This document shows, piece after piece, positions 36,360 to 49,000 of a stretch of 64,000 bases of DNA. This stretch comes from Phalacrocorax aristotelis (lineage: Eukaryota > Chordata > Aves > Suliformes > Phalacrocoracidae). The stretch's first letter is position 1. Every line of letters starts with the position of its first letter. The notes beneath the pieces are model-generated. The model saw only the letters and a program-made list of their open reading frames with translations. It was not told the origin of the DNA and did not search any database. The position numbers and the translations under genes are program-made. Where the stretch lies: assembly GCF_949628215.1 (NCBI RefSeq), contig NC_134276.1, forward strand, positions 102,985,799 to 103,049,798. Reading direction: 5' to 3'.

Positions 36360-37049
36360 TCATCTTCTTATGTATTCAGTTTTTTGGTCCACATCTGAAT
36401 CTGATGAGTCACTTTCTGCAGATGAAAGAGAGGAATTTTCCCATTCATGAGAGCCATTACGACAGTGTGGCTTCTGCACACTTTCTGTGTCACCCAGGAG
36501 TTTTGATTCAAAAGCACGAGTACATTGCCACTCAACTGCATCTTCCTGGGAAGAAAGAAGAGCTGCAGAACTATCCATGTTCTCCTCAGTGGCTCCCAAC
36601 AGCACAGTTTTTAAGTTAATGGTAAAGCAAACACTGTTCCTTTGCCTAGCAGAATAGCTACAATTTACCTCAGACAAAGGATTAAGTAACTCGCTACTTG
36701 CGTCTTTGTCATCTTTAATGCCCACCTCCTGCTCTTCAAAATCTTCTGGGTTAGTGTCTGGATTTTCACTTGCCTGGCTGCTGCTATCGTCACATGTACT
36801 ATTTGTAGAGTACTGCACGAATACATCTGGAGTGCCAGAGGACTGTGGTGCTCTACTTATCATATCACGCCTTGTATAGTCATGATTACTTATGGCATCA
36901 CTGTCACTGTCATCGCTGTCATCTTCATCACTGACACCACCACTGGATTCATTTGCCTTTTTTTTAACCTCTTTGTAAACGATCTCTACAGGGGCTGTTT
37001 CTTCAGGTGCCAATGTCCATTGTGAATAGGCTAGTGTCCTGATAAATAC
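36360..37049 (-). CDS. IFNAR2: IFNAR2 coding exon 8 (cytoplasmic tail and stop)
   Basis: 690 nt, phase 0 in, acceptor GCAACTTTAG, stop TGA. It encodes 229 residues with [11 protein letters not shown] next to the membrane (human VEVIYINRKKK), the acidic tract [24 protein letters not shown] and the terminal [14 protein letters not shown]. Six tyrosines are present (LAY, IVY, HDY, VQY, CSY, EYI); the last two named motifs lie in the regions tied to STAT docking in human. Confidence 0.96.
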   Translation of the reverse strand, partial: VFIRTLAYSQWTLAPEETAPVEIVYKEVKKKANESSGGVSDEDDSDDSDSDAISNHDYTRRDMISRAPQSSGTPDVFVQYSTNSTCDDSSSQASENPDTNPEDFEEQEVGIKDDKDASSELLNPLSEVNCSYSARQRNSVCFTINLKTVLLGATEENMDSSAALLSSQEDAVEWQCTRAFESKLLGDTESVQKPHCRNGSHEWENSSLSSAESDSSDSDVDQKTEYIRR

Positions 37050-40000
37050 CTAAAGTTGCAAAGTGGGAAAAAAAAAAAAAATCAGCCAAATTTGCACACA
37101 TGCAGAGAAAACATATGAAAAAAATACCCCCTATCATGATGTTGTCAAACAAATGGTTCCTTCTGTGCCACATTTTTGGCTTTTTCTGCAGATTTGAGGG
37201 CATCTGGGATTGTTCCCTCTTCTCCACTCCTGTAAATATGACAGCCTTGACTACAAATCAACACACACAGCATTGCACAGCCTCAGAGAAATTACACTAG
37301 TGCCAAGCAGTGTCAGGTATGAAGTGTTTTAATTCTAATTTTTGATATGTCTTTCTAAGACTAAATGCCCATTTTAGAAATACATCTTGAAGCGAGTCTT
37401 GCAACTGACCAATTTTAATGTCCTTTAGAAACGTACCATTTGAAGCAATTCACTATGTAACATCCTAAGCCCTGTTTTCTGTTTTACTCTGTACTTCTGA
37501 GGATTACTGAATAGTCAAAGCATTAGGAGGAAAATGTTGACAATAGAAATAATTAACCTTAGACACCACTTGGCAAAGTCACGTCCAGCAATCTTAGGGA
37601 TATGAAAGTAATGCCATAGCAAAGGACAGAAACATGAGGAAAAAAGTCTTAGAAAAAGGTGATACCAATCTGCTCTGGATACATTTGTAGAAAAATGGAC
37701 ACAGTACTCCAGGTGCAGCCTGACAAGCGCTGAGTAGGGTGGGATGATCACATCTCTATCTCTGTTAGTAACTTGCCACAGAAGTAGCAAGAAATGGTTT
37801 TGAAATAGCCTGAATATTTGTTCCACAGAACAGACAAGATTTAGTGGCTACCTTTTACATAAGTAAACTGCAAATGAAAACATTATATGTACTTAAATAA
37901 CTTGCACCTAATGCACAGGATTAGAAATTTCAGGTGGTAAACTTCCTCCTCCCAACCAAGAAGGTTAAATATGAGAATTATACATACCAACATATGTGGA
38001 AGTGATTTATTTTGAAGAATATAACCTCCTGTATGCATACACTTCACAGCACCAGCTAATATTAGTGAAAAACATATAGCACCTGCGATTGCAACTATAT
38101 GATAATCTGCAAATGAAATACAAACAGACATACATGAATGAAGATTCCAATGACCACGTTTCATACTTCACATTCAGAACAGCTATTTAGAATCACAGAA
38201 TAATTTTGGTTAGAAGGGACCTCTGGAGGTCATCTGGTCCAAAGTCAAAACAAGACCAAATCTCAAATTAGATTCAGGAATTAGGAAAGAAATTACACCA
38301 TCTTTGATAACTATTTATGCAGTTAGTAGAGATTTGTATGGCACACAGGATTAACAACAGATTTGTTGCCCCAAAGTGGATGGGTTTTTATATTTCACTT
38401 ATAAATCCCCACAATGTTTATAACTTTGAAGATACTTTATCTCTTATTATTTTTGGGATTAATTGACTTGTAAATCTTCCTACGTAAAAAGGAAACACTT
38501 GCACACAATTAAGTCAGACAATCCGTTCCTGCACCGCAGCGGTTACCTTGTTGAGCTACAGAGTCTGCAGTTACACATTTCCAGGCTGATGGGATGGAAT
38601 GTTTGCTTTGACGTGCAGTGACCGTAACAGACACACAGTAATTTCTATTTGGATACAATTCTTCAATGACAGTATTAAAAATTTCTTCAGTGATTCTTTC
38701 ACTTGGCCGCTGCCACGAAAGACAATGCTTTAAAGTTAGCTGTTTACCTAAAAAGAGATCCCTAGCCACTGACAAAATAGCATGGCTATTTCAGAGAAAT
38801 GCAGTAGCATGTGAAAATGCAAAAACTGAGTAACTCAGTGGTTTACCTAGACAACTGCTTCATCTCTAGCTCTAGCTGATGTCAAGATGCCTACCTTGGG
38901 CCTGTTTGTGAAATATCGTATTGTCAAAGATAAACTGCCTTCTGTCTCCAACTGTTGGTCGTTAGACGTCCCCTTGAAGTAGCCTTACATAGATTCTACA
39001 GATTTGAAACTGCAAGCGATATTCTGATTCAGCAATCAGAGGAAGAACATCCATGGCAGGCAAGTTGTGGTCCTTCTTCTGTGACTTGTGGCAGAATGTA
39101 TTAGATTAAATTCTCAACAAATACCTCTCTGTCCTGCTGTTCAAAACTTCCAGTATAGGCAGTCATCCATGCTCTAGTTAGGCAACTTATTCTAGTGCTT
39201 TGCCAGCCCAGGTATTAATGTCTCTCTTGATGTTTAACCTAAAGTCTGCACAACTGCTCATTTCACTTCACTGTTCTTGGTCACAGTCACAGTGTGGTTT
39301 ATTTCTTCCTTTTCTGTAGTAAATGTTTACATACCCAGAGACTCCGGCCTCTAACTGTGCTTTGCTTGTTTACACTAAGCAGTCCCTTATTATTCCATCA
39401 TTTCCTCACAGGTCACCTGTCAGGGTCCCACACAGTCCCCACTGTTCCTTTTTGGATCCTGCTCAACTGGTCTGTGCCTTTTCTGAACCCCAGACTGGTA
39501 TGGGGTAGGTAGGCTTTACAAGCACTGAGTACATAAAAATGTATTTTTTTTAATCTCTCAGCAACACGTGAGTCGTGTCTAGCTTGTAATATTATAGAAT
39601 GCTTTCATCTCTTCTGGCAAAACTGCTGCCTCTACTTACTACAGAGACGATTATTCTTAAGTGTTATGCCTTGCCCTTGTCCTTATTGAATTATCTCCTA
39701 TTATTTTAAGATTATTTCTCCATTTTGTGAGGATCATTTTAAGTTGCAAGCATGCCTACCTACCTCTCTATTTCAGCACACACACAAAAAAAACACCAGA
39801 CCCAGAACAGGTTGTTTCAGAAACTAACCAGATACATTTTTCCAGTTTGACAGAAAACGAAACTGTTTTCTGAACATAGTTTCCTATCAGGCGTGTATAC
39901 ATGTGCTAGCAGTTTCTGCTGAACTGTCTTTCCTTTGTCTTCCCAGAGAATAATCACTTAAGCCAGTGCCCTATGCTTTATTTCAAGTAAGGATACAAGA

Positions 40001-43000
40001 CAACTAGCATTCCTCTTCTAGGCCTGCCTCTCTGCAGTAAAAGGAAGCTAAGATCACATTGGCCATCCTCTTTGTTTTCTTCTAAGTAGCTTTTATTCAC
40101 ACATTTGCTTCTGTGAATCTGCTAACCATCAGAGCCATTTTATGCTTTCTGTATTTCTCCCCTAAAGCACAAATAAAACAACAAGTTCTTTACCTTATGC
40201 TCTCCATCAAGTGTTTTCAGTGTTATACCATAATCAAGCTCTTGATATATATCAAGTAAAGATAGTAACTTTTCATTGTTTCTGACGTGAGAGGTTGGCA
40301 GCTTTATGGTGACATTTATGCAGTTTACACAGGAACTGACATTCACTTCTGGTGGTCCCAAGGATGCTATTGAAAGAAAGAAAGAAAGAGAAAAAAATGA
40401 TGGAAAAAATATACACTATGCATTCAGTACCAGTTCTATTTCGGTGATGGATATATAGCTGACTAATCAAATTCCAGAGTATGTCACTGTTGTAAATCCA
40501 CAAGGCTTTGCAACATTTAAGTTCCACAGTCAAACAATCTTTTCCCACATGACTAGATTTTAAAAACAGAAAGCACTGGAGGGGCAGTAAGAAGAAGAAA
40601 GGTGGCAGAGGTTTTGCTTCAGATCCACAGAGATGTGAGCTTTTTATCTACATGAGAGGAAAGCTGAGGTTGATGTGTAGGAAAAGCTGATTACTTTCTT
40701 GCTCATCATCATCTTCTAGTCACTCCCTGGAAGGAATCTTTGTAGAAATTCAGCAGTGTGTAGACCTGCACACATTCATACTGGTTGCAAGGAAGGCTAT
40801 ATGTCTAAACTTGACAGCTGAGCTCCAAAGACTAAAAACTCTACTGACAATGGGACAGAGGACCTAGCGAAACAGTTACACCTCTGTGAGACTTCCACTG
40901 AGTTCAAGGTAATCTCTCAAGTTCAGGTCCTCAGAACATGTATGTGCTTGAAGAGCCATGCACACCAATTGTCTCATCTCTCCAAAACTACACATCCATC
41001 AAGATCAGAGGAACTTCTGTAGTGAATCAAGTCTAAAATCTTCTTTTCTCCAGCACAGGAAAGAAGTAGGAATGTTGGAAAACGGTGTGAGGACAAACTA
41101 TCTCCATAATCCCCCCCTTCTGCGTAGTGCATTGTGGAGGAAAAGCACACAAAAATTAAAAGTTTGCATTTCACTTTTGTTTTTTTCCAGAAACATGGAC
41201 ATTTTGTTCAAGGTGGAGACTGGTTTGTCAACTTCTGCAAAATTGAAAAAAAAAAAACAATATACCTTTGCTAAGTACTTCTGTTCCTGAAATAGGGTTG
41301 AAGGCAAAAAAAAAAGTTTAATACTTAGAACAAATGTGCACTTTCATCTACCCTCAAACAGGAAAGCATGTCCTAGTCAAATGGTTGCACACTTAAAACA
41401 AAAGATTAGAAAGGAGTAAGTTACAAATAAACATTGGCTTAAATCTGGTTACAGCCAAACGTGGTTATTCTCCTGGCTCTTTGTTATGAAGCTTTTCTGC
41501 CTTTGCTCAATCTGTCTGTCACATGCGTGAGATTCCACCATAGGTATTAGAAGGTAGATATCAACTACACCCAGTAAGGAAATATCTCAGAATATTGATT
41601 CTTTCCTATTTAGGCACTGTAAACCAAAAAAGGACTACAGGGTTCATCTAAGTCCTGTGCCCTGGAAAACATGACTTAACTGCTTCTGGGTTGAACTAGA
41701 GTACTAGCACACTGCTTTTAACTGCTTAAGCAAGTCCAGCGGAGAGCGACCAAGATGATCAGTGGGCTGGAGCATCTCTGTTATGAGGAAAGGCTGAGAG
41801 ACTTGGGTTCGTTCAGCCTGGAGAAGAGAAGACTGAGGGGGGATTTCATCAATACCTATAAATACCTAAAGGGTGGGTGTCAGGACAATGGGACTAGGCT
41901 CTTTTCAATAGTGCCCAATGACAGGCCAAGGAGCAATGGGCACAAGTTCCACCTCAATATGAGGAAAAAAACTTCTTTCCTGTGAGGGTGGCAGGTCTTC
42001 TTCCCTGGAGACATTAAAAACTCGCCTGGATGCGTTCCTGTGCCCCCTGCTCTTGGCATCCCTGCTCAAGCAGGGCGGTTGGACAAGATGATCTCCAGAG
42101 GTCCTTTCCAACCCCTACCATTCTGCAATTCTCTGTGAAAGCATCCAATTTCAATTTACAAGTTGCCAGTGATGGCCAGTCAGTCAGAGCACCTGACCGT
42201 TCCAGTGGTCAATTCAAAATATGCCTCTTGTTCCTAGATAAAAGTTATCTAGCTTCAGCTTCCAGTCAGGGCATGCTGTTATGCTTTGTTTACAAGACTG
42301 AAGAAGCATGACATCATACTAACTAGTGGTCAATGCACCTTCTGATCCTTCTCTTTATTAAACTAACTGCTGAAAGACTGAAGGCCTCCACCTCAGAGGG
42401 ATGTTCTCAAATCCTTCAGCTATCCTTGTGGCTATTTCTCCCCACGCCCTCCACTTTTTCATCATTTCTGAGCCTGTAAGTGGACACAGCAGCAGCTACC
42501 TCTGTGCTGAATTCAAAGATGACATGACCTGTTTCTCCTCCATAGTCCTCCAATTGTTCTTCAATCTCTGTCTCTGTTACTTCAAAACTGAATACTAAGC
42601 AAACTAAGGGCGAAGCCACATTAGCATGTCACAGGAGATAAACACCTTCTTTCACCAAGGAAAGGGAAAGAGCAGGTTGATGAACAAACAAGTAAATCTC
42701 TTCCCCTACACTTAGTGCAGACATGGTATTTCTTTAACTCTTATCATTGACTACTTGAAGACATAAAAACAATGTTTTTTTTTTTTAAGTTATGCATCTT
42801 ATGCACTTAGAGATTTTTACTTTGTGCTTGTCAATGCTTGACACAATGCTATTTCCTCTATATTTATATATATTTTTTATTTCAAAATTAAAGCCATGTC
42901 CACTTATCAGAACTACTGTAGCCACTAACTTTAGAAAGCTGTCTGTATATTCTATGTCTTGTAACTAATATGTGATAGATTATATACAAATTCATATTCT

Positions 43001-46000
43001 CTTAGATAAAGGAATAAGCTACCAACCAAGTTAGTTTGGAGTGTCTTACTGTAAAGCTTGTAAAAATGATATTGCGCATCAGCTACGAATAAAAACTACT
43101 CAAATGAGCAAATGCAGGCAGAGAACTTACTGTCAGTGTATGGCTGAAAACGAAGTACAGAAGAATTGAATTCTTCAGTTCCTATGAGGCTCTGAACAAA
43201 TACAGAATACTCGATTGACAAATCTTTAAAATCATCTGTCAGATTACAAGAAAGTTGTGTAATAGCTGAACATTGTTCAGCAGTCTTCCAGTTCCTGTAA
43301 ATCAAAGCAAGTTAAAAAAAATCAAAATAATCTCTCTGAATTCTCTGATACATGAAAGCACTGGGTGGGGGGAGGAAGAGAAAAGCATTTCTGAGTGGCA
43401 AAACAGACAAACAAGCCAGAGAACCCCAGCCTTAGTACTTTTGTAACCAGAGCAATGGAATTAACCAACCATGGATGTCGCTATACTCCTTGTACAGCCC
43501 TATCCAATGGGACATTAAGTCTGGAGACATGGAGTATACCAGTCAGTGTATTCTTTGATCTGTGTTTTAGTCTCTAGGTTATCATTAATGTGAACAGAAA
43601 AATAGACAATGTGCTTCTGTCAGAAGAGGATGACAAAATGTGGTTTTGTGTAGTGGTCTGAGAAAACTGGCCAGGACTGCCAAGATTAAAAGCCAAGTAG
43701 GTAAAAGGTAATTCTGGCAGGGGGAGATCGCGACCACCAACTCACAGACCACCTACCCAAAAGAGAACAATGGGAAAAGACAACTGAGTCTGCGCAATAA
43801 TTTACACATGAAGTGAACAAGTTTGTGCCAATCACTAAAGAGAATAATATTGACTATGTATGGATAAAATGAATACATATATTTCTGGTCTATGTAAATC
43901 ACATGTGAAAGGTGTGTAAGGTATGCATGTTAGGAGGAGCAATTCCCCGTGCATCTGGCACCATGAATAAAGAATGCCTGCCTTTTAACACTACATCAGT
44001 ATTACGAGGCTTATTCCCGATTTCGGTAACAGTTTGAGTCAATAAACATTAAAAGTAAAATCTGTGTCTTATAAAATAAGACTTGCCTGCGGTCAGTGTA
44101 TAGCACACGATAGTATGTTGGCCCAGTTGGATCACTTTTTGCCTGCCAGGACAAAATGTGCTGAAAATTGTGAGATTTCATTTGTAGGTTGTGAGCTGGC
44201 CCTCCCAGAAACCTTTCTAGAAAGGGGAAAAAAAAAAAAAAACCAAAAACAACCCACCAACATGAATAACAAACAAATGTGAGATTGCAACAATTCTAAT
44301 CAATAAACCCAATTACAGCAGCCCAATATTTGCCAGAAATAAAGCAACCATATAACAGAATTCAGCACAATAAAAACAACAATGCAAAGGACTGTCCTCC
44401 TGTATTATATTTCTGTTAAGTTCTTTCTTCAAAAAACACGAAGTTTTAAAATTATGCTTGGTGACAACATGCAAGTTTTTTTACCTGTGTTAGGAAAAGC
44501 ATTTGAAAGACAATAAACACTCTTACCAGGCAAGCTGCAAGAAGCTGTAGACAGAATGCTGATGTACACTGGAAAACGAAACGATGTATTAATGCATTTG
44601 TATGACTACAATATCTGATTATTAGCTTACTATTGGCGATATTAATTTTCAACAATTAAAGGCAATACTCAGTATTCCCTCAGTGGAACCGTTTCTTTCC
44701 CATCATCTTCCTACTACTTCTCTCTACCCCTCCTTCCTTCCCCAGAGTATGGGATGTCCCCTTCCAACCTCTGTTGTTAATTTGAGGCTCCTAGGAGCTA
44801 GTTCTTTGATAACTGCACTGTAGTTCAGGCTTATGCTGATCCCTGCCAGATAAGGTTCAAGACTCAGTGTAAATATATGTACTTGAGATGTTCTTATCAA
44901 ATATTGTCGTAAAGGATTCTGACTACATTTCAGGTAGCTCTCTCTGTTAAACACCATTTTAAGTCACAACAAGAATCTTAAAACTGATCTGGGAAAAAAT
45001 ACTATTACAGCTTGAAAAGCATTATTGAATCATCTTCACAGATGTCCTTCTTTGCTAAATGTGGGGAGTCCTCGAGGCTGTACAACAACTTCAGTACATT
45101 ACTCACTGTCTTCACTCAGCTAACTCCTATAACTGCCTATTTCAGGCTCTATTTTGTAACACACGCTATTTTGTGTCCTGCTTCTGTAACATTTCCCTGC
45201 GGGTGGTTAACTCTACAGCATTCTATCCTCTGCCTGCAAAAGAAAAAAAAAAAAAGAAACAAACCATCAACAGATGCTGCAACGCTTCCCCTGTCAGAGG
45301 GAACGTTGAAGGCCACGTTCAGCCTTTTAGTCAGGCCTACTGTGCGAGTAATCTTGCAAACCCAGCCTTCTTGCACATCCTGACATTCCAGAGGTCCCCA
45401 CATCTTCTTGTATAGCCTCCATAAGAGACTGTTCATCCAGATTCATATTGTATCCAGAATTCTTTTCCTTGACCAACCCAGTCTTGCATCATTCATATCT
45501 TTTCAGCACAGTGTTTCAAGACACTCTTGAAATTATTCTTCTGACCCTTCCAATTTTTTTCTCAAGATCCTTCAGCTCCCTTCTGCTTTCTAAGTGCAAA
45601 TAATATAAACTTCCTCTCCTCATTTTAAAAGCATTTGGTGGCCTATCCTCCTGCTGATGACACGCTGACTCCCATGCTCAGTTGGCCAAAGTGGTTATTA
45701 GTTTAAGTTCAAACATGCATGCTTTTTCTCATGCCTTAGACAAACTCCATTGAAATAATTTGCAAATTCACTTATTTTCTCTAAAACTGTTCTCCATGAA
45801 CTCTCTTTTGTCTTGACACCTAAACCCTCTACCCAAAAATATTACAATACCCAAAACACCGCTGGCCCGCTACCTCTGTTAACTGTGCTGATGAATACTG
45901 CCTTAACATGTTCCTTTATTTTCCTCATCTCTCTTTGAATGGTAACTTCTGCAGCATGAGGAATGTCTTTGACTTTATATGTGCACAGCAACTAACATAG

Positions 46001-49000
46001 CAGCACTCCCGTCCACCACTGAGGTTCTCAGGTGCTACACTATGACAAATAATGTAACAGAACTACTTGGCGGGTCAACAAGATGTGCCACAGTAAGAAT
46101 GACCGTGGAAAGAGAAAAGAAATCTGGGATATACCTCACAAAAAATTAAAACCATCTTTACGGAGATGTATAAATAATGCATAGGACAGAACTATCACAG
46201 AATGCTTGAGGCTGGAAGGGACTTCCAGAGGTCACCTGGTCCAACCCCCAGCTATGTGAAACATGGTACCAGAGTACATATTCCTGGCAAAGTAGCGAGG
46301 ATTCAGAACAGTAGCAGCTCAGTGGGAACTATCCTGTCCCAGACATGCTGGGAGAATTTCCTAAAGGATTAATCCAATTATGATCCTTGTCTACTTTTGA
46401 AGAGAGTACTGGAAAAGGAAGGGAAAAATCTCCTACTCAGTTGAAGAGATACATGCACAGAATCTTTATGGCTGCAGAGAAGTGCCTTAAAAATTGCCCT
46501 TTTATTAGCAGTGGGCACACAGAGAAGCACACAAATACACTTGGGCATCTAAATTTGTTGAAATCATTTGGGATGGATATTTAGCCAAGTATTTTTTACA
46601 AATATGGCTCTTTGGACATCTGTCTCATAAATATTGAGCTATGCTCCCAGCATCCCTTCTGAAATTAGACACAAAGAGGTTAAGCAACTCACTCGAGTTG
46701 CACATGCAGCAAATTTGTATTACCACAAAACAGAAAACTCCTCTCTCAAGCTACATTTTGCCATCCAAACCACAGACATCCTCTCTCTTATATGCCTTCC
46801 TTTTCTACTTGTTCTTCTACATTATTAGTAAATAATTAACTTCCCCTTAGAGAAGAGAAACTAAATGTAGAACAACTCATTTCTTGCCATAGAGTAACAA
46901 ATCACCTATCTGGAAAAAACATCCAGTGGGTATGAATAACAACAATACTTTAACAGTTCTTATTCTTTACCTGAACACAACCTGAGATTTGTAACTACTT
47001 GTGGCAGTTTTCCAACAGGCACACCCCCTTTAGCACAATAAGGCTAGTCCCATTATAGAAATGTAGTGCCAGTGCACAGATCCTAGTAATGATACACTTC
47101 CTTGGAGCAAGCCCTTCGGATTAAGAGATGCAAACAGTCTTTTGCCATTCTCTTGTATGCCAGCCACTTCACATGTGTCAGCTGTCTTGCTGATATATTT
47201 CCTGTTGACATAACTATTTTTCTATTCTGTCCATATTTGTGACGTTTAAATGCCTCCCCTCTCTCAAAATCGAATTCCATTCATCTAGAGTTCAAACAGC
47301 CTCAGAACTTTGTTTCAACAAACATGTTTAGCAAATATAGTTGGAGAATTGCAAAATTTTGTAGGTTACATTCTTACATAAGAGACACAGACAAGAGAAA
47401 AAAATCTTACACCAAATAACTGGGAAAATTAAGACCACAGAAATAAAGATGTCTGTAAACTGAACAGGGAACCTTCTTTATCATGTTATCCTTTTTACAG
47501 CATTAAATGATCCTATCAAAACAGCTTCTCACTACAACTACAGCTCAGCCAAACTATGTTTATTGTGCCCATCAATCCAGAAACTAAGGAGTCCTTAAAA
47601 AAATTAGAATAAGAAATGAAAAGTGACACATCCAACTAAGAGTTTGCTGGACATTTGGAGAGGCAGAATGCAGTATGCTGTTTCAAAACATTTCTTTCTT
47701 TTGGGAAGATTCTGTGAATTATTCTGGGGAGAGCTCTATAATAAGATGATGGTATCTTACTTCAGTAACTCAGGAGGACTGTTAGTGAAAAATTAGCAGT
47801 ACTACTCCTCTTACAATATAAAGGTACAGGCAGCTTACCAAGTTTATAAAAATGCATTGGTCCATCCATCAGTGTCTCCACAATGATTAAGAAATATAAC
47901 CTACTGATCGTAAAATAAACATTTTGCTTCTGTACCTGCAAATACATTAAAAACAATCACATTCAGCAAATCATCTCAGTAAATTGCCTGCAAGTAAAAC
48001 AAAATCTATGGACAAAGTTATTTTAACCTCTTCAATGTTTGGGGGGAGGCAGTGGTACAGAAACAGTTATTGCTGGGAGGGGGGGTGGGGCAAGGATCCT
48101 CAGATTAGACAGGCAATTTCATGACAACAGCACTTTCCTTTTTTCACATGGGAAGTGCTCTTACCATTTCGAATAAGTACAGCATTGTTTTGATTATTTG
48201 TATTGATTTTGCATGAAGGTAGCCACTCACTCCAACTTATTAAATGCAATGAAAAAAAAACATTGCTTGGAAATCATCGCTATTGTAAAAAATGTTTCCA
48301 GAATGATGGTAGACCAAGAAGAAAGTTAGGAAAAAAACCCCAATTATATAATTATTAGTTATAAGGAAGTTATTAAGTTTGTGACAGTTTTTTAATACAT
48401 GATTTATTAAAATATTCCCTCTCCTTGATGTTATTTTACTCTATTTATTATCCTCATAACATCAATATTCGCAGGATCAGGTTTTGAATTAAGGTAAAGT
48501 ACTAAGGCCAACCGTGAATCTATAGACAGCTGGGCAAGGGCATAATTATTTCCAAAGAATCTTCTCTTCAGGTTTAATACAAATAAATTGTTTTTAAATT
48601 TAAAATTATTTTTAAATACAACTTAAATTATGTTCTCTGCAAAACAAACAGCTTAAAATTTAAAATCATGACGTAGCATACTAGGGTCAAACTTAACACA
48701 GTACGTTAAAATCTGATGAACTAAAAAAACCCTCGTCTGAGATGTCAATCTTCTGCTCTGAGTTTTAGTGTGGCTATAGGAAGTCACCGGATAAACGCTG
48801 AGAATCTCCATCTGTACAACTGATATTCATAATTCCACAGACAAGAAGAATATTCTTTTCATCTCAGTTTGGTCATTTTATTAATTCATCCAAGCATGAG
48901 GAATATTTAGGAGATACAAAATACCAGTCTTCCTCTTTTCAATCAAAATTAAAAATGATGGATGATAAGATTTAGTAGTTAAAAAGATCTTTACATTTAT

